A DNA stretch of 14,641 nucleotides from CAYRVX01 sp964642165 (GTDB taxonomy: Bacteria; Planctomycetota; Phycisphaerae; SM23-33): positions 1 through 14,641 of the forward strand of contig CAZXOC010000195.1 of NCBI GenBank assembly GCA_964642165.1, read 5' to 3'. The translations under genes and the position numbers were made by a program. The notes beneath the pieces were generated by a model. It worked only from the letters and a program-made list of their open reading frames with translations. It did no database searches and had not been told where the DNA came from. Shown here piece after piece: positions 1-8,600 of this stretch; positions within the stretch are counted from its first letter, which is position 1, and every line of letters starts with the position of its first letter.

Positions 1-173
1 ACGGCGGCGGTGCGGGACCTGCACAAGGCGCACCCCGGGCAGTACGTCACGGGCGGCGAGGTCGCCGCCCCGCCCGTGGCGGGCGAATGGCTCGGCGCGT
101 CGGCGCGGGCGCCGGGTGCGCACAGACCCGCCGCAAGCGCGACGACCGCGGAACCGACGAATACGCGCTTCAT
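1..173 (-). CDS. N-terminus of a secreted protein, runs off left edge
   Basis: An open minus-strand frame starts with ATG at 173 and has no stop before the edge; 57 codons are visible. The product begins MKRVFVGSAVVALAAGLC, a basic n-region followed by a hydrophobic stretch, and then PGARADA, which suggests signal peptidase I cleavage after ARA at about residue 24. The visible mature part is rich in Pro, Ser, Ala and Thr and contains a cysteine cluster CPGCALC at about residues 45-51. Third codon positions are almost all G or C, as in the neighbouring genes. A purine-rich AGGA lies directly before the ATG, closer than an ideal ribosome binding site. The gene is divergent from the GH5-like gene with 128 bp between the starts. 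The family is not recognisable from this fragment. The plus-strand frame through the same bases is also open but has no start context. Confidence 0.5.
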   Translation of the reverse strand, partial: MKRVFVGSAVVALAAGLCAPGARADAPSHSPATGGAATSPPVTYCPGCALCRSRTAA

Positions 174-233
174 TCCTGTGCCCGGGGGCGGCGGCGGGTC
201 CGGTCAACGGGCGCATTGGCCCCCGCGGTCGTC

Positions 234-239
234 TATACT
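234..239 (+). promoter_or_regulatory. Possible -10 element upstream of the GH5-like gene
   Basis: TATACT is the only AT-rich hexamer in the very GC-rich divergent gap 174-301 and resembles a bacterial -10 box, 62 bp before the ATG. No convincing -35 box lies at 16-18 bp; TTGGCC at 216-221 is too close. A small inverted repeat, GAGGC-AATC-GCCTC (246-259), follows where transcription would begin and could be an operator or a chance hairpin. This is weak inference. Confidence 0.3.
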
Positions 240-301
240 CGCCGTGAGGCAATCGCCTCGCGTGTGTCCGGCTGGGTGCGTCGCGTCGGCTGGAGGTCGC
301 C

Positions 302-1852
302 ATGAAGAACACCATCGTGGTCGGTGCCGCGGCGGGCCTGGTGCTTTCCTTCGCGGCCGGAAGTGCCGGCGCGGGCGGGCGCGGCGACGGGGGCGTCGTC
401 TTCCGGGCAGACTTCAGCGACGCCAATGCGCTGAAGGCGTGGCAGGGCGACCGGGCCGCGCCGGCGCGCGGGGCTGACGGCTCGGCGTGCATCCTGCTGA
501 CGAGCCCCGAGCCGGGCGGGACGGTGAGCATCCGCAGGCCCCTGCCCGTCGAGCGGCTCCGCGGGAAGCTCGTGACCGTCTCGGCGCGCGTCCGGGCCGA
601 GGGCGTGCAGAAGCCGCCGAAGCACTGGAACGGCATCAAGCTCATGCTGGCGCTCGAGATGCCGCACGGCAGGCAGTGGCCGCAGGTCCGCCTCGCCCAC
701 GGCACGTTCGGCTGGACGACCGTCCGCGAGACGCTGCGCCTCCCCGCGACGGCCCGAAGCGCCGCGCTCGTGCTGGGGCTGGAGAAGGTCTCCGGCAAGG
801 TGTGGTTCGACGACGTGACCGTCCGCGTCGGTCGCCCCGTCGCCGGCGGGCGGCGGCTGGAGAAGCCCTTCCGCGGGCACGGGCTGCCTCGCCTGCGCGG
901 CGTCATGCACGGGCCGGACTTCGAGGAGAAGGACCTCCGCGACCTCGCCGCCTGGGGCGCCAACCACGTGCGATGGCAGCTCAACTGGCGGCCGATGAAG
1001 GCGGCCGAGGCGTGGGCCGCCGACCTCGACCGCTACGACCGGTGGCTCGCGGGGGCCCTGCAACACTGCGACCGGGCCCTCGACGCGTGCGAGAAGCTCC
1101 GCATCCGCGTCCTGCTGGACCTGCACTGCCCGCCCGGCGGGCGCGCCGAGGGCGGCGTCTGCCGCATGCTCACCGAGAAGCGCTACCAGGAGAAGTTCGT
1201 CGACGTCTGGCGGATGCTCGCACGCCGCTACAAGGGGCGAAAGATCATCTACGCCTACGACCTGATCAACGAGCCGGTCCAGCCGAGCGCCAAGCCCGAG
1301 GGGCTGCTGAGCTGGCCCGAGCTGTTCGTCCGGGCCGCCCGCGCCGTTCGCGAGATCGAGCCCGGCAAGCCGGTGGTCTACGAGCCCGGCCCGTGGGGCG
1401 GATGCCGCGGCTTCGACCGCCAGGTGCCCGTCGAGCTGGACCGCGTGATCTACAGCTTCCACATGTACCAGCCGCACGAGTTCACGCACCAGTTCCGCCG
1501 CGGGGTGGCGCTGACCTATCCCGGCGTCATCGCCGGCGAGACGTGGGACAAGCGGCGCCTCCGCGAGGCCATGCTGCCCGCCATCGAGTTCCAGAAGGCC
1601 TTCAACTGCCACATGTACGTGGGCGAGTTCAGCGCGATCCGCTGGGCGCCGAACGACTCGGCCTGGCGGTACCTCCGCGACTGCATCGAGCTGTTCGAGG
1701 AGCTGGGGTGGGACTGGTCGTACCACGCCTACCGCGAGTGGCACGGCTGGAGCGTCGAGCACACCACCGACCGCACGGACACGAAGCCCTCCGCCACGCC
1801 GACGAAGCGCCAGAAGCTCCTCCAGTCGTGGTTCGCGAAGAACAAGCGGTGA
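302..1852 (+). CDS. Secreted GH5-like glycoside hydrolase (cellulase fold) with N-terminal beta-sandwich
   Basis: The 516-residue product should hydrolyse beta-linked glycans outside the cytoplasm with a retaining mechanism. The start is supported by GGAGG at 292-296, five bases before ATG, and by a signal peptide (residues 1 to about 24, MKNTIVVGAAAGLVLSFAAG then SAGA). Residues about 30-178 look like a CBM4/9-type beta-sandwich ending KVWFDDVTVRVG. The catalytic barrel spans about 195-515. LINEP (321-325) gives the likely acid/base Glu324, and VGEF (440-443) the likely nucleophile Glu442. SFHMYQPH (385-392) matches the conserved His/Tyr strand of clan A, and RWQLNWR (224-230) the early Arg strand. 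The exact GH5 subfamily and substrate cannot be read from sequence. It is the only complete plus-strand gene here, convergent with the fucosidase, and probably part of the same polysaccharide-degrading locus. Confidence 0.85.
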   Translation: MKNTIVVGAAAGLVLSFAAGSAGAGGRGDGGVVFRADFSDANALKAWQGDRAAPARGADGSACILLTSPEPGGTVSIRRPLPVERLRGKLVTVSARVRAEGVQKPPKHWNGIKLMLALEMPHGRQWPQVRLAHGTFGWTTVRETLRLPATARSAALVLGLEKVSGKVWFDDVTVRVGRPVAGGRRLEKPFRGHGLPRLRGVMHGPDFEEKDLRDLAAWGANHVRWQLNWRPMKAAEAWAADLDRYDRWLAGALQHCDRALDACEKLRIRVLLDLHCPPGGRAEGGVCRMLTEKRYQEKFVDVWRMLARRYKGRKIIYAYDLINEPVQPSAKPEGLLSWPELFVRAARAVREIEPGKPVVYEPGPWGGCRGFDRQVPVELDRVIYSFHMYQPHEFTHQFRRGVALTYPGVIAGETWDKRRLREAMLPAIEFQKAFNCHMYVGEFSAIRWAPNDSAWRYLRDCIELFEELGWDWSYHAYREWHGWSVEHTTDRTDTKPSATPTKRQKLLQSWFAKNKR

Positions 1853-1862
1853 CGCGGCCGCG

Positions 1863-3440
1863 CTACGGGCCCGGCGGGCTGGCGGTGCGATCCAGGCGCC
1901 CGTTGACGTCGATCCGCAGGGCGCAGGCGATGTCGTTGGGGCATGTGTCGGGCAGGTCGATCGTCAGGCCCTCGGCCGTGCGCTTCCAGCGGAGCTTGGC
2001 CTTCGAGCCCAGCAGCGAGACGCCCCGGATGCCGCCGGTCGCCACGCGCGTGGCCGTCCCGAGCGTCCGGATGGTCAGCGAGCCCCCGGCGGGCCAGCCC
2101 AGGGCGAGGGCGTAGAGCGTCTCGCCCTTCGTGGTGAAGCGGATGTCGCCGGCGTCGCAGCGGGCGAACGTCCAGCCGGAATGCTGCCGGCGCTTCGTGC
2201 GGAACTTGTCGGCCGGCCCCTCGGCGTGGACCTTCCACGGGCGCGTGCCGTAGATCGCCTCGCCGTGGACCTTCAGCCACTCGCCCATGGCCAGCAGGAC
2301 CTTCCGCTGCCCCGGGGGGATCGTGCCGTCGGCCTTGGGCGAGAGGCTCAGCAGCAGCCCGCCGCCGCGGCTGACGCGGTCGATCAGGCCGTCGACGATC
2401 TCGTTGGCCGGCTTGTACGTCTGCCCCCGGACGTAGCCCCAGGAGCGCAGGGAGATCTTCATGTCGTCGATCCACGGTCGGCCCACGACGGCGGGGCGGT
2501 CGCGCCCGCCCTCGAACGTCAGCACGCCGAAGTCCTTCGGGAAGTTGAACTTCATGCTGGTCGGCAGCTTGTTGAGCACGTCGACCGCCCGGTGCCACGC
2601 GAGAGACCGGTTGTAGTAGTGCGACAGGATCGACAGGACGATGCGCTGGCTTTCGGCCTCCTGGAACTTCCCGCCGTCGAACCACAGCACGTCCGGGCGG
2701 TACGTGTCGACGACCTCGCGGACCTTCGCCTGCCACTGGGCGATGAAGTCCTCGTACTTGCCGGTGAAGCGGTTCCAGTACAGGTCGGCGTAGGCCGGGT
2801 CGAACAGGTCCCAGCCGGCCTTGCGGGCCTCGGCGAGGGCCTTCGGGTCGCGCGGCAGGTACCAGTCGAACGTGCGGATGTGATGGAACGTCGCGATGGT
2901 CTTGAGCTTCCGCTTGCGCAGGGCCGCCACCAGCTCGCCGTAGAGGTCGCGCTTCGGGCCCATCCGCCCGGCGCACCAGCGGCTGACCTTGCTGTCCCAC
3001 AGCAGGAACCCGTCGTGGTGGACCACGGCGATGCCGGCGTACTTCGCCCCGCTGGCGGCGATGAGCTCGGCCCAGGCGGCGGGGTCGAACTTCTCGGCCT
3101 GGAAGAGGGGGATGAGGTCCTTGTAGCCGAACTTCGACGGCTCGCCGTAGTGCCGGACGTGGTAGTCGTGGACCTTCAGCTTGTCCTTCTTGTCGTACAT
3201 CCGCCGGGCGTACCACTCGTTGCCGTAGGCGGGCACGGAGTACACCCCCCAGTGCGCGTAGATGCCGAACTTCGCGTCCAGCAGCCACGTCGGGACCTCG
3301 TGCTTCGTCAGCGACGCCCAGCTCGGCCGGTACGTCGCGCCCAGCGGCGGGGCGCCGTGCGACACCGACGCCGCCGCCAAGACACCCGCCGACAGCACGA
3401 CGGCGAGGAGAAGCCCGTTCGGGCAGTTGCAGATCGTCAT
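1863..3440 (-). CDS. Alpha-L-fucosidase, GH29, secreted
   Basis: This enzyme releases terminal alpha-L-fucose from glycans by a retaining mechanism. I chose ATG at 3440 (525 aa) over the ATG at 3455, because GGGAGG lies a suitable distance before 3440 and the shorter protein begins directly with a signal peptide (MTICNCPNGLLLAVVLSAGV, then LAAASVSHGA). GH29 hallmarks are clear: KFGIYAHWGVYSVPAYGNEW near residues 57-76, HHDGFLLWDSK near 141-151, and YRPDVLWFDGG near 247-257, where Asp255 is the expected nucleophile. VSRGGGLLLSLSPKADGTIP (about 356-375) and GEAIYGTRPW (about 393-402) close the barrel. A C-terminal beta-sandwich (about 405-525) follows, as usual for the family. The length is normal. 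The gene lies downstream of the sulfatase on the same strand after a 421-bp gap, so it may have its own promoter. Whether it acts on a fucan, fucoidan fragment or host-type glycan is not shown. Confidence 0.95.
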   Translation of the reverse strand: MTICNCPNGLLLAVVLSAGVLAAASVSHGAPPLGATYRPSWASLTKHEVPTWLLDAKFGIYAHWGVYSVPAYGNEWYARRMYDKKDKLKVHDYHVRHYGEPSKFGYKDLIPLFQAEKFDPAAWAELIAASGAKYAGIAVVHHDGFLLWDSKVSRWCAGRMGPKRDLYGELVAALRKRKLKTIATFHHIRTFDWYLPRDPKALAEARKAGWDLFDPAYADLYWNRFTGKYEDFIAQWQAKVREVVDTYRPDVLWFDGGKFQEAESQRIVLSILSHYYNRSLAWHRAVDVLNKLPTSMKFNFPKDFGVLTFEGGRDRPAVVGRPWIDDMKISLRSWGYVRGQTYKPANEIVDGLIDRVSRGGGLLLSLSPKADGTIPPGQRKVLLAMGEWLKVHGEAIYGTRPWKVHAEGPADKFRTKRRQHSGWTFARCDAGDIRFTTKGETLYALALGWPAGGSLTIRTLGTATRVATGGIRGVSLLGSKAKLRWKRTAEGLTIDLPDTCPNDIACALRIDVNGRLDRTASPPGP

Positions 3441-3861
3441 GAGCACACCTCCCATTCACCAGTGGCCGGGCCGAGACGCCCGGTTCGCGACGTTGTCTAC
3501 AGGAGTCTTCGAGCAGCGGGCAAGCGCGCGTCCGGCGCCGTTCACCCCGGGAGATAGAGCCTTGGCCAGACGGAGGGACATCGCATTCGTCAGCCCTGGA
3601 AAGGCGAGAGGATTCGGCCGAGGGCGCCAGCCCACGGAACACGACGCCAACAAGGCGCCAGCCCCGAAGGGGCGCAAGGAACGCGCGCTGCGAGAGATCC
3701 TGTCGCTCCGCCGGGGCTCGGCGGTTTCTGGCGCCGGCCTCCGGCGGCTCACGCCGCCGGCCAAATCCTGCCGGCCTTCCAGGCCTCGTCTTCGGCCGAA
3801 GCCGTGTTCGGCGCGCCTGCCGGAAAACACCATACGCTGCGCACCCATTCTTGCGTCCTGC
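3441..3861. repeat. Intergenic region rich in inverted repeats
   Basis: This 421-bp gap between the sulfatase stop and the fucosidase start has no gene I can support. It contains several GC-rich inverted repeats: GCCCC-GAA-GGGGC at 3661-3673, CCGGCGGC-TCAC-GCCGCCGG at 3741-3760 and the palindrome TTCGGCCGAA at 3791-3800. It also has an 11-base direct repeat GGCGCCAGCCC at 3623-3633 and 3654-3664. From memory, stretches built on GCCCCGAAGGGGC recur between genes in planctomycete genomes, so this may be a dispersed repeat; I could not search for other copies. It must also contain the fucosidase ribosome binding site (about 3446-3451) and perhaps its promoter, but no clear -10/-35 pair is visible. 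Confidence 0.55.
3741..3760 (-). terminator. Strong hairpin downstream of the sulfatase gene
   Basis: This is a perfect 8-bp GC-only stem, CCGGCGGC/GCCGCCGG, with a 4-base loop, about 100 bases past the sulfatase stop. There is no T-run after it in either direction, so it is not a classical intrinsic terminator. It could stop transcription, stabilise the 3' end of the message, or simply be part of the surrounding repeat. Confidence 0.35.
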
Positions 3862-5520
3862 TTAGCGCTTTCCGGTGCCGCCCGTGCCGGCTTGGCGGCG
3901 GAAGGCCGTCTCGTGGCGCTGCCACGTCTCCGACAGCTCGCGGACCTTCTCGCCGTGCCGCGCGGCGAGGTTCTTCTGCTCGCACCGGTCGGTCCGCAGG
4001 TTGTACAGCTCCCAGGGGCCCCCCTTGCCGGCGGCGACCAGCTTCCAGTCGCCGACCCGAATGGCCCGGTTGCCCATGTGGTGGAAGTACAGGAACTCGG
4101 GCGGGGCGCTGTGGTCCTTCGTCAGAACCGGGGCGAGGCTGCGCCCGGCCATCGGCGGCACGGCCAGGTCCTTCCACCTCGGCGACGGCCGGCAGCCCGC
4201 CAGCTCGAGGATCGTCGGCAGCAGGTCGACGAAGTGCCCGGGATTGTGGCGCAGCTCGCCGCGAGCCCGCAGGCCCGCCGGCCAGTGCACGATCAGCGGC
4301 GAGGCGATTCCCCCCTCGTGCACCCAGGACTTGTGGAGGCGCAGCGGCGTGTTCGAGGCGGTGGACCAGCCGGGCCCGAGGCAGAGGAACGTCCGCCACG
4401 ACCCCGGCGGGGCGGATGGGTCGTGCATGTCGCCGCGGATGATCTGCTCGGCGCTCGCGCCGTTGTCGGACACGAAGAAGATCACCGTGTCCTCGAAGGC
4501 GTCCATGGCCTTGAGCTGGTCGAGGACGCGCCCGATCTCGCGGTCCATGCGGTCGATCATCGCCGCGTGGATGGCCATCTTGGTCGCCTGGTGCGCCTTC
4601 TGCGGGTCGGTCAGGCCGGCCCAGGGGACGGCCCGGGCCACCTCGCCGGGGCCGATGCGCTTGCGGAGCTGCTCGGCCGGCAGGTTCCAGCCGGGGATGA
4701 TCTCCGGCACGAGCTTCGACAGCCCGCAGGTGACGAGCCCCATCTCGCGCATGCGCCGCCAGCGGGCCTGGCGGACGGCGTCCCAGCCCACGGCGTACCG
4801 CGCCCGGTAGCGGGCGATGTCCTTCTGCAAGGCGTGCAGCGGGAAGTGGGGCGAGGTGAACGCCAGGTAGGTGAGGAACGGGCGGTCCGCGTGCTTCCGC
4901 GCGTGGGCCTGGAGGTACTGGATCGCGCGGTCGGCGATGTGGGTCGTGGCGTAGTACCCGCTGTCGGTGGCGACGGGCGGCAGGGCCTGGTCGTCCGCCC
5001 AGTGCTTCCGGGGCGAGAAGAAGCGGTTGTGGTCGCCCAGCAGGTAGGAGTGGTCGAAGCCGCCGTCCTTGACCGGCATCGGCGCGCCGCGGACGTGCCA
5101 CTTGCCCGAGTGGTAGCAGCGGTAGCCCATGGGCTTGAGGAAGTGCGGCGCCAGGCGGCACCAGGCCGGAAGCCGGCCCTTCGGCGGGTCCATGCGGATC
5201 TGCTGGGCGTAGTAGCCCGTCAGGATGCACGCCCGCGACGGCCAGCACCGGCCCGTCGAGTACATCTGCGTGAACCGCAGCCCGTTGCCCGCCAGCCGGT
5301 CCAGGTTCGGCGTGGCGATCTCCCCGCCGTAGCAGCCGGCGTCGGAGAACCCCATGTCGTCCGCGACGATCACGAGGAAGTTCGGCTTGCGTTTCGCGCG
5401 GGCGGACTTCGCGCCCGCCGCGCCGCGGGCGAGCGTCCAGCCGAGCCCCCCGGCGCCGGCCGCCACGCGTGACAGGAACCTTCTCCGCGTCCATCGAGCC
5501 TTGTTACTTCTCGCCGCCAT
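3862..5520 (-). CDS. Cys-type sulfatase (S1 family) with Tat signal
   Basis: This exported enzyme hydrolyses sulfate esters, probably on a polysaccharide. I chose ATG at 5520 (552 aa) rather than GTG at 5610, because it places a twin-arginine signal TRRRFLSRVAAGAGG at residues 11-25. The sulfatase motif CWPSR is at 92-96: Cys92 should be oxidised to formylglycine, which needs a maturase encoded outside this window. Metal ligands are VADDMG (Asp54, Asp55) and SDNG (Asp352, Asn353). SGKWH (Lys140, His142), SPHFP (His225) and LHKSW (Lys397) supply the other conserved active-site residues. The C-terminus (AIRVGDWKL, then WELYNLRTD, about 486-511) matches the usual C-terminal subdomain. All catalytic residues appear present. 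The gene lies 135 bp after the PQQ gene on the same strand. The ribosome binding site is weak. The subfamily and the sulfated position cannot be told by eye. Confidence 0.93.
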   Translation of the reverse strand: MAARSNKARWTRRRFLSRVAAGAGGLGWTLARGAAGAKSARAKRKPNFLVIVADDMGFSDAGCYGGEIATPNLDRLAGNGLRFTQMYSTGRCWPSRACILTGYYAQQIRMDPPKGRLPAWCRLAPHFLKPMGYRCYHSGKWHVRGAPMPVKDGGFDHSYLLGDHNRFFSPRKHWADDQALPPVATDSGYYATTHIADRAIQYLQAHARKHADRPFLTYLAFTSPHFPLHALQKDIARYRARYAVGWDAVRQARWRRMREMGLVTCGLSKLVPEIIPGWNLPAEQLRKRIGPGEVARAVPWAGLTDPQKAHQATKMAIHAAMIDRMDREIGRVLDQLKAMDAFEDTVIFFVSDNGASAEQIIRGDMHDPSAPPGSWRTFLCLGPGWSTASNTPLRLHKSWVHEGGIASPLIVHWPAGLRARGELRHNPGHFVDLLPTILELAGCRPSPRWKDLAVPPMAGRSLAPVLTKDHSAPPEFLYFHHMGNRAIRVGDWKLVAAGKGGPWELYNLRTDRCEQKNLAARHGEKVRELSETWQRHETAFRRQAGTGGTGKR

Positions 5521-5607
5521 GGCCTGTCCCGTCCCTTCCGGGGCGCCCGCCGGGGGAGGGTCGCCCGTATCGAGTGCATCCCGTCCGTCCAATCCCAACG
5601 CGCCGGA

Positions 5608-5623
5608 CACGCCCCAAGGCGTG
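5608..5623 (-). terminator. Hairpin between the PQQ and sulfatase genes
   Basis: CACGCC-CCAA-GGCGTG forms a 6-bp stem with a 4-base loop, 33 bases past the PQQ-gene stop and 88 bases before the sulfatase start. No T-run follows. It may be a weak terminator or processing site separating the two genes; a chance hairpin in GC-rich DNA is also possible. Confidence 0.3.
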
Positions 5624-5655
5624 CCGTTGGCCGCCGCGCGCGGGGCGCCGCGGCG

Positions 5656-8600
5656 TCACCGGCCGCGCAGCGACCGCACCTTGCCGTCCGTCGTGGCCAG
5701 GTACAGCCGCCCGTTCGCCGCCGCCATGCCGTCGAAGACCGGCAGCGCGTCCAGATCGTACGCCGCCAGCCGGCTGCCGTCCCGCGCCGAGACCGCCCAC
5801 AGGACCGCGCCGCCGCGGCCCAGCAGGGCGGCCTCCTGCTTCAGGAGCATCGCATTGCTCCCGCCGGCAAACTGCCTGCCGAGGGCGCCCTCGTCCAGCA
5901 CGTCGCGCGGGCCGGCGACGAAGAGCGTCCGGTCGGCGAGGGTCATCGCACGGACCAGGATGGGCACCTCCGTGGACCACGCGTAGTTCCTCGCGTCGGC
6001 GACGGGGCCCTGGCCGCCGCGGCGCTTCGCCCGGCCCTTCCGGCCGGCCTTGGGCTGGGCCTTCCGCTTGGGCGCCGCCTTGCGCGCGGGCTGGGGCGCC
6101 TGCGCCGGCCACTCCTTCCGGGCCGCGAACAGGCGGTACTCCAGCGGGCTCGTCCATCGGTAGTACTGCGGCCGCCGGCCGAACACGTAGACTTGATCGT
6201 CGCCGACGCTGATGATCCTCCCGGCCGGGGCGTGCTTGCCGGCGATGAAGTAGCCGTTCCACCCGCTCGACCAGGTTCGCCCGTACATCCAGTACGTGCG
6301 GTGGAACCAGGTATCGTCGAGGAAGCCGGTGGGGCAGAACAGGTGCGTGCCCTCGCCGCCCTGCTGGGTGCCCTCCTGCGGGCCGGTGAGCGTGGGCCCC
6401 ATCGCCAGGCGCTTGCCCTTCAGGTCGAAGGCCTGGGACCGCATGTAGATCCGCCGGCCGTCGCAGCTCAGCACGTCGGGCCGGGCCACGGCCATGTTCA
6501 GCCACTTGACGGTGTCCTGGAGGTTCTTGCCCGTGGCGGGGTTCTTCTCGCTGAGGGGCGTCTGGGAGACGACCTGCCCGGTCCGGGCGTTCAGGCGGAG
6601 CAGGCGCATGCCGCCGTCGACGAACGCCGACCGGCCGGCCACGACGTGGGCGACGCCCTCGCGGACCAGGACGCTGCCGTGGACGGGCCAGAGCGACTCG
6701 ATCTGCTCGTACGCCAGGATTCGCCGGTCGGCGGGCGCGGCGCGGAACCGCCAGATCAGCTTCCCCTCGTCGGCGCGGAGGCAGTAGACCCACCCGTCGG
6801 CGGAGCCGAACAGCACGCGCCCCTCGAAATACGTCGGCGGCGAATCGACGCGCCCGCCCGCGACGTACCGCCAGAGCTTCCTGCCGGTGGCGGCGTCGAG
6901 CGCGTGGACGGCGTGGCGGTCGATGGCCGCCACAAGGACCTTCCCGCCGGCGACGGTCACGCTGCTGAGCTTGCCGCCGAGGGCCGTCTGCCAGCCGGGG
7001 CGCAGCGACGCCGGGACGCCCGCGCGGGTCGCGCCGCTCCGCGCGTTGTCGCCGCGGTGCGTCGGCCAGTCGTCCGCGGCGGCCTTGCCCGTCACCGGCG
7101 CGCCGTAGGCCGGGCCCTTCTCCAGGGGCTGCGCCTGGGCCTCGACGCCCGCCGCGCCGCGCCGCGCGGGCGCCAGGGCGCTGAAGCTGTGCAGCATCGT
7201 CTCGGCGTAGCAGATGCACGGCGCGGAGGGGGCATAGACCAGCCCGTTGCACGGCATGATGCCGTACAGGCACGCCCCGCGCGTCCAGTGGTTCAGGTCC
7301 CAGTGCTTCCGGCGGAAGTCGATGAACTCCATGCCGGTCCGCGACGTGATGATGTAGTTGCTGGTGGCCCGCCCCGAGTAGCAGCGGTGGTGGAACCAGT
7401 AGCTCCGCTCGTCGGCGGGGAACTGGTGGCGGACGCGCCCCGTCTTCAGGTCCCGCCCGACGAGCGTGCCGTCCAGCCGGCCGTTCGACGTCGTGCCGGA
7501 CCACACCACGCCGTCGATCACGAACAGGTCCTCCGGCGAGCTGTACCCCGACGGGGGGTGGTCGGCCCGCCAGAGCGTCCGGCCGGTCTTCGCCGACAGC
7601 GCGGTCAGCGTGTCGGCCTTCGTCGCCCCGCCCGTCGACTTGATCATCCCCGAGTACTCTCCGCTGGCGAAGAGCACCACGCCATCGCGGACGATCAGCT
7701 TGGAGGCGAAGAAGGACCGCTGCTTCTCGGGCGTCGGCAGCGCCTCGCAGCGCCAGAGCCTCCCGCCGCCCCGGCGATCGAGGCAGACGACCTGCCTGTC
7801 GGCGAAGTTGAAGTAGTACAGGTGCTCGTCGTCCACGGCCGGGGTCATCGCCGCGACGACGTCGGACGCCTGCCAGAGCTTCCGGCCGGAGTCCGCCTGG
7901 ACCGCCAGGATCGTCCGCTTCTCGGCGGGGCGCTCGCCTCGCCGGCCGTCGCCGAGGGAGCCGGGCCCGACCAGGACGAACAGCACGCCGTCGTCCAGCA
8001 GGATCTCCTCGGCGCCCTTCGTCTGCGCGTAGGTGCGGATCGTCTTTCCGGTGACGGCGTCCAGGCAGGTCACCGGCCCGTGCAGGTCCAACGTGGCGTA
8101 GACCCGCCCGCCGGAGGCGACCAGCCGGCGCGGCGCGTCGGCCGGGCCGTCCTTCAGACCCTTGAACCGCGTGTACCACGTGTCGATCTTCCGTCGCCAC
8201 AGCCGCTTGCCGTTGAAGGCGTCCCGGGCGATCAGAGCCCAGCGGCTGGGCATGTAGATCGACGCCGTCAGCCCCTCGTCGAGGATGTAGAAGATCCGCC
8301 CCCCCGTCGAGACCAGCGCGCTGAGGCTGGACATCTTGTCGTGGTGCCGCGTCCACTTCGGACCGCACTGCCACTGCAGCCGCCGCGGCGGGCCCACGAC
8401 CGTGTCCGCCGCCACCGCGTTGTTGTCCGGGCCGTGAAGGTAGTGCGTCCACTCGTCGATGTCCTTCGGGCGGGCCTTGCGCGTCAGCGTCCATCGCCCG
8501 TCCCGCCGGACGTACGCCACGCCGCCGGGGCACAGCACCCGCAGGACCTCCTCCCGCGTCACCTCGCCGAGCGTCTCGGCCACCACGAGGTTGACCAGGT

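Noticed and set aside
233..1762. Long minus-strand open frame opposite the GH5-like gene
   Set aside because: It has no recognisable domain and its composition is that of an antisense frame of GC-rich coding DNA. The plus-strand frame has catalytic motifs and a ribosome binding site.
1729..3642. 637-codon minus-strand frame overlapping the fucosidase
   Set aside because: It is a frame-shifted shadow of the fucosidase with an Arg/Pro/Gly-rich translation and no domains.
3623..3664. Two 11-base repeats with 31-base spacing considered as a CRISPR-like array
   Set aside because: There are only two units, the repeat is too short, and there are no cas genes nearby.
3456..3848. 130-codon minus-strand frame in the sulfatase-fucosidase gap
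   Set aside because: The translation is Arg/Ser/Pro-rich and follows the inverted repeats. I see no domain and judge it a repeat read as protein.
3262..5472. 736-codon plus-strand frame opposite the sulfatase
   Set aside because: It is antisense to a complete sulfatase with all catalytic residues and has no features of its own.
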